Assembly (NCBI RefSeq): GCF_048564905.1
Contig: NC_133004.1
Coordinates: 44,250,105-44,314,104, forward strand
Direction: 5' to 3'
Length of the DNA stretch: 64,000 nt
DNA from: Vicugna pacos
Lineage: Eukaryota; Chordata; Mammalia; Artiodactyla; Camelidae
Below are positions 1-11,710 of this stretch, in pieces. Numbering within the stretch: position 1 is the stretch's first letter; every line of letters begins with the position of its first letter. Made by a program: the position numbers and the translations under genes. Below the pieces are notes generated by a model. That model was not told the DNA's origin, ran no database searches, and saw only the letters and a list, made by a program, of their open reading frames with translations.

Positions 1-1469
1 TGAGAAATGGTTCACCCCCACCCCCCATCCTCATCAGCCCTACTCTGTCAATAAATCTCGCCCTGGCTGTTTGAGCAGTGTTTAATCATAAATGGATCCA
101 AATGCACTCAGAGGCATAAACAGAACCAAACATCACCTCTCCACGGGAGGAGCAGGTTAACAAGGCAAGAGGACAGAAAGCTCCAGCTGTAGAACGAGAA
201 GCCGGGTGGCTGGCATGTTCAAACTGAGTGCAGACAGGACTGTTTTCAAGATTGCAAGAACAGATCGAGAATTCACAGAGAGCCACAGCTTGCCTGACAC
301 CTGGGAGCATCCCAGGGACGCGGGCAGAACAGACGGGTCTGACGACCTCTCAGAAATGTTTACTCCTGGACGGTCAGTCGTCCCTCTGACATCAACCTGT
401 CGCGCCGACTGCGGGCAGCTGCTGTTCTGCACTGTAAGGTGAACGGTGCCGTGAGGCCCCAGACAAGGCCGGCCCCAGTCTTCCGGGGTGGCTCCAGCCC
501 CGGTCAGGGTCATTCAAAACCAGTGCAGTCAATACTACACCCAGACAGACACGGCTCTCGGCCCTGCCACACCTCCATTGAAAGCAACTGCACTTATGGG
601 TCAGGGACCGAGTGCTGGCGTGAGCCCGTGCAGCCAGCGGCCTGCAGGACTGCAGATGGCTGAGTCTCACCCGCCCAGTGCCAGTCCCGACCTCGTCCCC
701 GCTCTCCTGGCCCGTCCCGGGCAAGACGGCAAGTAACAAGCACAGACGACCCACCTCAACTATCAGAGGACCTGCACGCCTGTCCTTGAGCCTGCGGGCC
801 CCCCGCTGCCCACTGCCCCCCCTCTGGGCTCCGCCCACCCCACCCCAGACCCTCCTCCAAAAGCACATCTCCATTCCTTCCGTCTGGGGTGAGGTCCACG
901 GGGAGCATCACGTCTTCCTCTACCCAAGCCCCAGTATCCACGCTGCTCTTTCCTGTTACAGTGGCTGCTGGCTGCTCCCTTAAGTCCACCTCTTCTGTGC
1001 GGGTACAGAGCTACCCGACATTCCCAGCATCCCATGGGTTCTGTGCACCCCGACACTGGTTCTCACCGAGGGAACGTGGGTGGTGGGATACGAACCATCT
1101 CAGGGCCAATGCTTGGAGGGAGGCAGTGTGTCTGTCCCTGCTCTGGCCCCCGGGGAGGAGCTTTCCTCCCTGCATCACCTAGAAGGGAGGGGCTGGCAGC
1201 TCTTAATTCCCGTGTTTGAGCCACTGGAGTATTTGTTACCACACCCTGGCTTCCCTGACGGATACATCACACGGCAAAGCCCACGAGCACTAAGCATTCA
1301 CGTCTGCTTCACCAGAGCGGCCCTGCGAGCGGCATGGGGCAGAGGGCAGGAACTCACTGCCCTCATGGTTCTGGCAGCACCTGCAGGACGAATGCCAGCA
1401 CAACACCTCTCACACTGAACTAGAACAAACTGTCTCAGACACAGCATCATGAAGACCCAGCCTGTTTTA

Positions 1470-1580
1470 GCGGAGTAAGCTATGCTGACTAAGGGTCAGG
1501 AGATGCGGGGGCGGGGCTGGCCCCGGCTCTGCCACCTGTAACTGACTCATCAGCCGAGGCCTCGGGGCTCCGTGTTCTCC
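1470..1580 (+). mobile_element. MIR SINE relic
   Basis: The segment keeps the MIR order: a ggctctgccacctgtaactg block followed by a degenerate cctcagtttcctc-like stretch. It is very diverged, so the boundaries and the call itself are tentative. Confidence 0.35.
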
Positions 1581-2194
1581 CAGGCACTCCTGAGCTCAGA
1601 GACTGGCAGAGGTCCCTGAACTGCGACCCGGCTCCCTACGCCGCAGGGGGGAGGGCAGTGGCCAGCAAGGTCCATGGGTCCCGCCTGCTCAAGCACAGCT
1701 CTACCAACAAGGAGGAGCCACACAGAACAGGAAGAGAAGTGAGGAGGGCAGCACGGCCATAAGGAACCAGAGCCACAGACGGGAGACCACGAAAGGGAGA
1801 AATTCTAGACGTGGAGCCAGCGTAGTTCCCCGTGGGGGAGGCCGGAGGCTCTGTCTGAGCTCAGCCTCTATTAAAAGCAGCCTCAGCCGCACAGGCCACG
1901 CAGGGCGCGCCTCTCCTGCTGCAGAGCAGCCGGCCTGCCCTTGCGTGCGGCCCTCTCGCCCAGGCAAGGACCAGACATCCTGCAGGAGCGTCTCTGGGTC
2001 CATGGCAAGTTTTTGATTACAGGCGAACAACAGTCATCTTCACAGATTCCCAGCACTGCAGCCCTGGTCCACATGTGAATGAAAATGCTGATGGACGCAG
2101 GGTACCTGAAGCCAGCATGTGGGTCTCGGGAGGAAGCTCACCTTAACCAGGACCTTCTCCGAGGCGTCCGTCATCTCAGAAGGGAGCAGGCGTC

Positions 2195-2320
2195 CAGGCT
2201 GCTTTATGGATGGGACACTGAGGCCGAGAAGAGACAGGTCACCTCTCCAAAGTCCCTGAGTCACCAACACAGCCAAGGGCCGTTTCAGTGCAAGCTCTGA
2301 CCTAACGCCTCAGATGAGGA
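2195..2320 (-). mobile_element. MIR SINE relic
   Basis: Reading on the plus strand, tttatggatgggacactgag followed by a gtcacctctccaaag stretch matches the reverse complement of the MIR core (tttacagatgaggaaactgaggc, then the aaggtcacacagc block). It is ancient and degraded. Confidence 0.5.
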
Positions 2321-4084
2321 AACAGTAAGAACCACACACATCTGCCGCTGAATCGACCTTCCACCACCACACGAATTGCCTTAAAAAATCACCTCCTGGG
2401 CCCCCTGTTCTGCCCTCGTGCCTCCGAGCAGCACCAACCTGGACGGCGGGAGGGGCTCTCCATGACGCTGGCCCCTGCTGTCCCCACCGCAGGTACATGT
2501 GGGAGGGGACGTGGCCACGCCAGGCCCTTAGCATCAGGGGTCATGGTCACGCCATGCAACCGCACTGCTCAAGTGTCGAGGTCAGCGGCGTGACAGGCAA
2601 TGTGAACTTTATCAGGGAAAGTCAGTTCCCAATTTTACCAAAGTTCAATTCTGAGACCTCCTGCTTTCGATACCTCACAGATCACACGGGTCGCCACGAA
2701 AGCAGCACGTACTCCGGGCGTTGGAGGACCCTGCCCGAGCTGGCCAAGAAACCCGGGAAATATCCGCCCGGTGGCCAGGGTGCAACGTTGGTGACTGGCC
2801 GGCTCGTCAGGTGACCACGGCCCAGCCAGTCTGGCTGCACCGCGTGCCCGCCCGGCCTTGAGTCACCAACACACACTACCGAGCACTTGTGAACAGGGGC
2901 TGGTCCCACATAGGCCCCGCGGATAAAAGATGATGGAGGTTCTTCAAGAAGACAGGCCTGCGACCTGCTCAAGGAGGCGCAGGACAGGGCGATGGGATGT
3001 GGCCAGAGAACAGAGACACCCCAGCAAAGGCCTCGCCTGACCTGTGAGACGCAGCCGTGGACAGGGGTGTGCTCAGACCCGGAGGCTGAGTGGGGCCAGG
3101 GGCCTGGAGCCAGGGAGCAGGACCAGCACTCGCGGAGGCAGTGCAGGTGATGTGGCCGCCCAGCTCTCCCAGAGTCGACATGGCACCAGCCTCTTTTCCA
3201 GAAGCAGCATTTCACAGCCACCCTTACCCACTGAACTCCCCGAGAGGGGGGAGCTGGGGACATGCAAACCCACAGGCTGAGGGAGCACCTGCTGTCAGGG
3301 CTTCACCAAATACCTGCGAGAAAATTTCTCCCCAGATGTTTATACTATTTGGGCAAATTGCTGTATTTTTACGACACCAATTTATTATGCTCCAGTCACC
3401 GCCGTCCTTGTTCCGTCACATAAAATTCCATGCTAAACCGAGAAAACTACTGTCCACAGTTTAAAGTCAAGTTAGACTTTAACCTCTTCAGCCTTCCCAA
3501 GGGAGTGGTCGTCTTCTGGGATCTGAGATTCATCTCAGGCCACTGATAAAACAGAAGTGGATCAAAGCGTCAGGAAGGGAGTCCAGGGTTCCTAAGTTGG
3601 GGGAGGGGGGAGCGCTGGAACCAGAGGCTGTTTACAAAGCAGCTTCGAGACCTTTAAGCCACCCTGGATAAAACCCCAAGCAAAACGCGGTGGGGCGGGA
3701 TCAGAACCAAGCGGGGTTTGAAAAGGCCTTTATGTGGCTCAGGCCTCAGGCCCTTCAAAGAGCGCGTCCCTACCATCCCGGAAGCCGCCTGCAGCTGATC
3801 CCCGGGCCCACACCGCCCGCGCAGACCCGGGGGAGCCCTGGGGGCCGAGCGTGGATGGACAACGCGCTTCCACACACGAGAACCGGAGGGGGAGGCGGAG
3901 GGGGAGGGGAAGCTGGAGCAGCGACGCCGCGGGCTGCTCCTCAAACCACCGGCTCGCTGCTGCCGCCTCCCCGGCCTCTGCCTGTGTTACGGCGCCACGG
4001 AGAAGAAACGGTCCACGTGGGGAAACTGGGTCATAAAACAGACTAATAACCTGAGTAGCTGTGCAGGGAGGCCTGGCTGCCGCA

Positions 4085-4205
4085 GCGGGGTAAACGGAAC
4101 CAGTTTAATTGTTATGTAAATTGCATTCTCAAACCCAGCAATTTATCCCTGATGGCCTGTTCGTCAGAGCAGCTTTCTCTGAGATAAAAACTGAGCCAGA
4201 CCCTC
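4085..4205. other. AT-rich block, candidate conserved regulatory element
   Basis: A sharply bounded AT-rich stretch sits inside GC-rich intron and matches no repeat I recognise. It carries taattgttatgtaaattgca, which combines a homeodomain-type TAATTG, a PAR-bZIP or C/EBP-like TTATGTAA and an octamer-like part. This is typical of conserved noncoding enhancers, but conservation cannot be seen from one sequence. Confidence 0.3.
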
Positions 4206-5084
4206 GAGGGGCACAGACCCCCCTCTCTACACAGCCCGCCCCCGCCTGATCTCCAGGGCGCCTGCCTCCACGGAACACAGGGCGGACCGGCACCCTCTCC
4301 CGAGTCACCTTGGGCTCCACCGTGGCGCCCCGCCCCGCCCCGGGGTCTGCGCTTGGGGTAAGCACCACTTCTCCACGTGGACAAAGGCAGGAAACCCTTA
4401 GGTTTTCGTTCTCGTTTTTTTACAAAACAAATGCAATGAAGTTCAATAAGACGTCAACCAGCTACGTTATTTATTTTTTTCGTAAGCTGTTATGTTATTT
4501 GATCGGTTTCAAAAAAATTTGTAGACTCTGCAAAAAGTGCTCAGAGCCGTGGGACGTGTCTGTGGATCCCTCGAGAGGGATTTACACCTGGAAGAAGGGG
4601 GTGCGTGGAGCTCGGCACCCAGGCAGGCCAAGGAAGGATCAGCCCTGACCAAGCAGGACCTAAGGATACTTACCGCAAAGGAAACGATCCCTTACTGGAC
4701 GGCTCCCAAACACTCCACCTGTGCTAAGTCCCTCACCAGGTGCATCACGACTCCACACTTTCCTCTGAGAACAAGTCAGAAGCAAGCTAGAGATCACCGC
4801 AGGCATGACCTGATCCAGCCGGTAGGGCCTGGGGCCCAGGAGGACGAAGCCGGGTGGAGAGGCGGGGGGCTCCTTCCTGCTACGAGGGAACCACGGAAGC
4901 CAGCTGTGCTGCACGGGCACACGAGCCACGCGCGGCCCGACTTGGCCACAATGGCCAACATCCAGCGGCCTCTGGCAGCCTGGCCCCCTGCCCGCTTTGG
5001 GGACCCTCCTGTGACCCTCCCTCCCGTTTAAGAAGTGAACGTCTAACTCAGGGACCAGGATCCTACCTGCTCATTTACATAGGC

Positions 5085-5455
5085 ATTAACATAAAAAGGG
5101 GCTTTAAGGACTGGATTCCAGCAGTAGTGAAACTGCAAATCTGCCCTTTCAGCAAAGTGTCTGCTCGGGTTTTTAAAAAGGAAACAGACGCAAGGAAAAC
5201 ATGCTGAATGGCACAGCGGTCACCTCCGGGGAGGGGGCAGCTGTTCCGGGCTTTTCTCCTTTCCACATTTCTGTACTTTCCAAATTTTCTTTCCTTTTTT
5301 TTTTTCATTGAAGTATAGTTGATTTACAATGCGTTTTAGTTTCTGGTGTACAGCTGAGGGATCCAGTCATACATACATACACATATATATCCTTTTTCAT
5401 TATCCAAATTTTCTATAAACATTGGTTGCACATACAAAATATCAAAAACCTTGAA
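5085..5455 (+). mobile_element. Old L1-type 3' end, interrupted by a younger L1 tail
   Basis: The text ttctgtactttccaaattttct, with a GC-rich cacctccggggaggggg stretch before it, resembles the 3' end of an old mammalian LINE. It resumes after 5414 with ataaacattgg and a tail of similar character. A younger element splits it at 5291 to 5402. Confidence 0.35.
5291..5402 (-). mobile_element. Cetartiodactyl L1 3' end, 5'-truncated, with target-site duplication
   Basis: Poly-T is followed by cattgaagtatagttgattt and ttctggtgtacagctgag, the reverse complement of the standard cetartiodactyl L1 3' UTR. The 12-base direct repeat TCCAAATTTTCT flanks it exactly at 5279-5290 and 5403-5414, which is the mark of target-primed insertion. 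Only about 110 bases of L1 are present. Confidence 0.87.
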
Positions 5456-7789
5456 ATAACAAAGGTTGCACAGATCTGTGCATATGTAACACAAAAGGGA
5501 GCGGGCGCTGTTGCACTGCTTTCTTTTGAATGCTGACCCCTCTGATAAGAAGTCTCACTGAGGAACTTTGACACAGGCTGATGAAGTCAACTCCCACATA
5601 AGCTTTGAAATTCAAGACTTTTAGCTTTCTGCCACTACCAGATTAATTCCCTGGAACTCTTCTGGGAAAGAAACAGGTTCTCCAGCGAGGGCATCATCTG
5701 CTCCTCTACAGTTACTGACTTTAAAATTTTTACCCTTTTTGTTTTTTACAGTTACCATGTTCACGTTAAAAATGCATCATGCTCCTTTGGCTGCTTAGGT
5801 GACAGCGAACAAAATGAAACTGTGATTCTGAAAAAACTCTGTAAAAGGCGAAGGCTGAAAAGATGAAGACTACGTGAAGGTGTAATAAAGAAACTGAAAA
5901 AACAGATCGGAAAAAGTGAACAGGAACACGGCCATTAAATTCCCGAGCGTCAGGACTAAGGGTCAGTCCCTCAAGAGGGCAGAAGGTAAGAAACCTGAAG
6001 AACAGATCATCCCCAAACATGGTCTGAACGTGTAATTGGGATTCCACGGACCTGCGGGTGATACACATAAGAGACGAGAGGGGCCAGAACCAAACAGAGC
6101 CGGGTGTCCGAGCCCAGGGCTGTGAGAGAAGCTACTGTCCTGAGGTCCATCCTCAGGCCCCTCCCAGCTCCCCCGCCCTCCCCAAGGGCCGCACCAAACA
6201 AGAGGGCGCCTGGAACGGAGCGAGACGGTGTGGAAGGAGGGAAGTAGGAATCAGGCCAGAGGAAGACGGTGGCCTCTGGGCAGAAGAGACCGCCCAGCGG
6301 GGGCACGAGGCTTCGAGGGAGGAGGGCAGGGCATCCCCGCGGTCCCCTCCCCGCCCATTTTGTGCACCTCCCCAGACCCAGATATGGGGGCCCCCTTCCC
6401 ACCTGCTGTGGCCACAGACATCCCTCGAACCCCACTCCCGACCCGGGGCCAGCTCCCCAGCCTCCACACCTGCTTCAGTTCTCCCACATCCTCCAGGCCC
6501 TGCATCTCAGTAGGCGGGGACCAGGGCTGCGGACGGTCCCTGGCACACACAGAAGGCGCCTCAGCAGCTGGAGACAAATTCTCTGGGTGTCATCTGGAGA
6601 AGGTCTCCCTGGCTCGAGTGGGGTCAGTGGGGAGACGTTCGGTATGGGGAGGGCTTGCCCTGCGTGCCCAGGCGGCTGGGCCAAGGTGCACGCGCGCCCT
6701 CCCCGCCAACAGTCAGGGAGTCACCCGGCCGCTTTGGTCTGCTTCTCACAGCCCGGCGAGTAGAAGGAAAGGCGTGTGGGCTGAAGACCACTGAGCCAGT
6801 CTTTCTGAGACACTGGACAGTCCCACCGCGGGCTGGATCTCAGCTGTCAACGTCCAAAACGGGAGGACACACGCTCACCAGGTACTCAGAATCCTCAGGG
6901 CGGGGCGCTGTCGGAGCTGCCGTCGCCAGGAGCCCCAGGGGCAGGATCTGGAGCCGGCACCACGCTCTGTCCAACTCATTCCCAGTTGTTTTACTAGGTG
7001 AGCAGCAGCCAGTTCTCCAAGTACTCAGGTAGCTACTCTTAAAACAGCTCGCACGCTTTCCCTACGGCGCCCGGCCTTCTGCGTCAGCGACCAGCAGGGC
7101 TGATCCTTCATCACCCTGGTCGGACGTGCCTCTCCTAGGCTGCTCTCCGCCCCTCTCCAGGCGGCATCGCCGTCCAGGTGGTGCTCTCGTCTTCGTGTGT
7201 TATCACACAGTCACCGCTTCCTGCACGACGAGGCTGACGGCGCTTCCGGGGCCCTGCAGGTGCCCCCCACGGTCCGGGGACCACCGTGGACTTCACAGTG
7301 CGCCGGTCCTCTGGCCGGGACTCCCCCCAGAGGACGAGGATCATTACTGAACGTTTTCGTTTTGTTGCACAGAATAGAACAGTTCTTCCCAACGATGTTC
7401 TGGTGCCAACGCCCAGCTGCCTAAGCCCACCGCCGTCCCGTGAGCTCTCTCAGTTGTCTGCTCACTTCCCTCCCCCAACACAACAAGGTCAGACAGTGAG
7501 GGACAAGGACTCTGGGCTGGAGACCACTGGCCCTGGAGAGGCGGCCCCTCTTCTGGGGGGGTTCTGGGGGCGGTCACCCTCACACACTCCTCCCCACCCT
7601 CAGAGGCAGCCCGTCACCCAGTCTGACGGGCCTGTCCTGAACAACCTTCAGGTCTGTTGGCCTCTTGCCAGGGACATGGCCAGCACTCTGGTCCCTGGCT
7701 GAGCGTGGTCCCCACGGTCTGTCCCACAGGGTGGCCTTGGAAACTTCCAGGGACCCCGAGGCTGCCCTTCCATCTCTGGCTCCCCCTCA

Positions 7790-8010
7790 GAGCACCCCTA
7801 CCCTGGCCTCAGAGCCCCCACACATGCAGGTCCCACTGCTGGGAAGCCTCGGCCCTGACTCTTCCCAATACCAGTTTGTGGTTTGGATCTTGGTTAAAAT
7901 GTCACTCCCCAGGAAGCACCCCTCCACCATCAAACATGCTCCTGGTGGACCTCCCCCACCGCACCCCACACTCCCTGAGATCACACCATGGCTCGCTCTC
8001 TGTGCTCACG
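7790..8010 (+). mobile_element. L2 LINE relic
   Basis: The phrase ttaaaatgtcactccccagg followed by aagcacccctcc is close to the L2 3' region (aaatgtcacctcctccaggaagcc). Upstream and downstream matches are weak. Confidence 0.35.
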
Positions 8011-9384
8011 GCATCGTCCTGCTGTCTCCCCGGACCCCCTGTGTTCCCAGCCCTGCAGCACCAACACCTAGTGAGCACTCACAAGGAGAGGAAAACCAAG
8101 ACCTTAGGAACCAAAAGGCCACTGGGAGCGTGGGCGAGGGGAACGGAGGGCGGCCTTTCAGGGTCCGTCCGGGTCCAGGACGGAGATGCCCAGGGACCCT
8201 CGATCCAGCTGGGAGCTCAGGAGAGGTGGCTGCAGGTGAGCCCCGACGCCCCTGGGAGGGGACAGGACCGACCCGGACGAGGGGCAGGCAGGGATGCTCA
8301 GTCTGAGACCTGGATGTGCACAGACACGAGGAGAGGCTGGAGCAAGGACCAGGGAAGGAAGGGTGGGACAAGGCTGCGGAGCCAGGAGGGCCGTGGTCAG
8401 ACGCTGGGGCTACGAAGACACAGCCACAGCTGTGAGACGTGGAAAACACACAGTATACACACACACAGCATAATGAAGATGTGTGACAGCCGTCCACGCA
8501 CGTCACCCCCCCCATGTGCACACACAGCTGAAGTACCACTCGTCCATGTCTCTGGGTGTGGAACATACGAGAAGGTCAAACTCCTAAGGGTCACCGGAAC
8601 TCAGAGTACCCCAGCATCACCTGCAATGTGCTGTTTCTCTTATTTAAAGACTTAATCCAAGGGAATGTGAAAAAACATCGATCCTCTGTGGGTACACAAG
8701 TCCATGCTGAATTATCCTCTGTACTTTTCTGTATTTTTAAACGCCTTGGTGTACACATGAGGTACTTTATCACTTCTGGGTTTCCACCTCCAATTCATAG
8801 CTTCTTCCTTGCAAAATGCCCTGCATCTCAGCCTGTGGTGGACAGAACCTTGTGGTGATGATCAGGCTAGGCGAGGCTGGCTTGAGATCCAAGCCCCCAG
8901 TCCGCTGTCTCCCGGTGTCCTGCCCCAGTCTGGGCTGTCTGTGCACCTCCTGGGGCTATGCAGACCTATTCAAGGTAAAATCTCCTGTACTCTGAGCTCC
9001 CATCCTCCAGACAAGCAGCTTGGAGAAACACAAGAAGACAAAGCTACTAATTCGCTCTGATCACACAACCTTAGGCCCAGGAGGGGTCCTGGTGATGCCA
9101 AACCCGGGCCGGAAAGCCACCCTCTCCAGAGCTCCCGGGCGACCAGCCCCTCGGCTAGAAGGCGCGGGGCCGGCTACCCACTGTGCTGAGCTAGGGGCAC
9201 TGCAATGGCTCCCAGCAACAAACCAGATCTCACTTCTGGCACCCGCGTGCCTCACCGAGCGAGCACAGCCTCTCTCCTACTCGGTGACTAGTAACGACAG
9301 CAGTGAAGATGGCTATGAGCTGGGCGCAGTCCAAGCGGGTCCAGAACCAGGCACCGAGGTGAGGGCTTTTCATTCGTTCACTCA

Positions 9385-9515
9385 CTTCCAGGTCTCATGA
9401 TGACCCAGGAAGCAGGCAGTGTGCCTGTTTTACAGATGGGGAGATGGGACCTTCAGTTAGGTCCCTTGCTCAAGGCTACCAGCTGGGTGGTGATGAAGCC
9501 AGATCTTTTAATACC
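9385..9515 (-). mobile_element. MIR SINE
   Basis: The run ctgttttacagatggggaga, then ggtcccttgctcaaggctac and cagctgggtggtgatgaagc, matches the reverse complement of the MIR core in the right order. Confidence 0.62.
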
Positions 9516-9594
9516 TAAGCTACCATAATGTTTGACCACTTTCTTTGGCCAGATTGCTTCTGGCCAGAGCCCTCCTGTTTGTGATTAATTTTGC

Positions 9595-9760
9595 CAACAA
9601 TTTATAAACTGCCAACTATGTGTCAATCACACTGGTAGGAGGCATCAAGGTTATAGTAACAAATCATAAAAGCACAGCCCTGCTCCCCCAGCACTCAGAG
9701 AGTGTCAGATAAACAGCTACAAATCACTCCAGGAACAGAGAGACGGCCCGACGGGGAACC
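9595..9760 (-). mobile_element. L2 or MIR-type relic
   Basis: The series gccaactatgtgtcaatcac, aaggttatagtaacaaatca and agccctgctcccccagc follows the reverse L2 pattern: common sequence element, cumulative size motif, then the phrase normally read as ccctgccctcatggagct. It is weakly preserved. Confidence 0.35.
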
Positions 9761-9984
9761 CTGCGGCGCTGAGGGGGCGCTGCCCGCGGGACCTCGCCTC
9801 GGAGAAGCGCCGGGAAGGCTGCCTGCAGACAGGGGGTCTGGGCAGCAGAGCTGCAGCCAGGAAGGAGCCCCTCCTCGGCACTTACTGAGCGGCACTTGGA
9901 GGCTCTGGCCAACTGAACAAGACAACAGAGAGAAACGAGAGATGAAGCAGTAGAAGACACAAAGTGATCGCTATCTGCAGATGA

Positions 9985-10095
9985 AGATTCTGGCCTAAAA
10001 ACACACCTGAAAAGTGAGTTAGAAAACTGTTACTAAAACCAGTAAGTGTGGTTGGATACAAAATTAGTATTATTCCAGTACTGAATCTCAGAAAT
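9985..10095 (+). mobile_element. L1 ORF2 fragment
   Basis: The stretch ggatacaaaattagtattat, preceded by gttactaaaaccagtaagtg, resembles the L1 ORF2 segment that reads aactaataagtgaattcag then ggatacaaaatcaatac. It is short and isolated. Confidence 0.4.
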
Positions 10096-11289
10096 TACTT
10101 ATGAATTACAAGAAGAAGAGCAGTGGCTATTTGGTGAAGCTCGACCACACCGAAACCAAGGGACCACACGAGCCCCACGGGGCAGGCTCTCCCCCCACAA
10201 CCCCCGTGTCTGGGCGGCGCCCCGAGCAGGGCGCACGCCCCCTTCCCACATTTCAGCCAGAGACGCTCCAGCCAACCCCCTCAGGATGTCGTCCAATCGG
10301 ATAAACCTAGATGGGAGGATGTCCGATAGAGTAACTCCTCTTTTCCTCAGAAACGTCCAGGTCCGTGGAGACGAGGCAGGGCTGAGGAGCTGTTCCAGGT
10401 TAAGGAGGCTGAAGGGACAGGCACCTGGACGCAGCCTCCATCCCGACCCGCCCCAGACGGCGGTGGAACCTGCAAGGACTGCCAGAGCCGGCGCCGGGTG
10501 GGGGTCCGATGCAGCGTCACAGCACCGGGACTTTCCCAGAACTCAGCACCACCGCGGCAGTTATAGAAAACACCCGTTCTCAGGAAGGTCACACGGCAGT
10601 GCTGAGGGGAGGGGGCCCACCCTTCCCACGTGTGAGATCTGACTCTTTAGAAAAGAATCAGGGGAACAGAACCCATCTGTATTAACCATCCCCCAGAGAA
10701 ATGATAAAACAGCCGGGATTAAACATAACAAGGAACACGGGGTCCACGGAAAGGAAACCAGTAATGTGAAGGTGCTGACGGCCACGTGTGACCACGTGTG
10801 CTCTGGAGCGGGCTGTGCGACCTGCATTAGGCTTCTGTGCCACGTGGCCTGTCTCACACACAGCTGGAGCCTGTAAGCAAGTGGGCGTGGCCCCGCTCCA
10901 ATACAGCTTCACCCAACACGGGCCTGAGGGGCCTGGCTCACGGGCTGCAGTCTGGCTACACCCAAGCCAAGTGTTTCTCCCCACGTCCACGGCCCTGGCC
11001 TGAGCTCAGGGGCGCAAGAGCAGACGTGAGGCCTGCCTAGCCCCTCACACTGCCCCCCACAACCTCCCCGAAGGCCTGGTGCAGACATCACTGCAGCCTG
11101 GAGGCCGAGCTAACGAGGAGGGTGGGGAAGGTGTGCCACGACACTGGACGGTGCTGGCCTGGGTCCGTGCATCGCCACTTGAAGATTTTTCTGACCGTGG
11201 ATCAAAAACACCTATTTCGGACTTTCCAGGAGCTAGGCATTGAAATTTGCCCTTTCCAGCAGCCAGCAAGCTACACAAGATTAGGTGCA

Positions 11290-11410
11290 TAAGTAAACAC
11301 TCGGCAGATGTTTAGTGTCTCCCAAGAGCCAAGCTGGCCCTGGGAACGCAGCCCCACCCTGGTGGAACTTATGGCTCTCGGAGGGGGACGGACACAAGCC
11401 CATGTCCACA
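11290..11410 (-). mobile_element. L2-like relic
   Basis: The phrases aaacactcggcagatgttta and tggtggaacttatggctctc recall the reverse L2 tail with its catggagcttacattctag motif. Weak evidence only. Confidence 0.28.
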
Positions 11411-11647
11411 CAGCACAGTGACCAACCCCGGGGAGTCCTCAAAGCACAGGCACCACGCAAGCACGTGAACAACCGCCACCTGTCTGAGCAGGTGTCCATG
11501 CAGATGTGCGCACATCTGCTCACCAAGGCATCGAAAAGCAAGGGCGGGGAACCCAGATACCCGCAGTCGGGAGCTGCACCAGCATGGAGTCCACAGACAA
11601 GCAACACGCCCGTAGACCCAGGGCTGCAGAGGGCCAGGGAGAGCTGG

Positions 11648-11710
11648 GGTTTTTTGTTTGTTTTTTTTAACTAATTGAAGTACAGCTGATTTACAATAGG
11701 TAGAGTTTAA
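11648..11710 (-). mobile_element. Very short cetartiodactyl L1 3' end
   Basis: A T-rich run is followed by actaattgaagtacagctga and tttacaatagg, the reverse complement of the last bases of the cetartiodactyl L1 3' UTR. Only about 50 bases are present and I see no clear target duplication. Confidence 0.65.

Noticed and set aside
7657-8655. Plus-strand open frame of about 332 codons in intron 1
   Set aside because: It starts at TTG, overlaps an L2 relic, has no recognisable domain and reads like translated noncoding DNA. No splice or polyadenylation context supports it.
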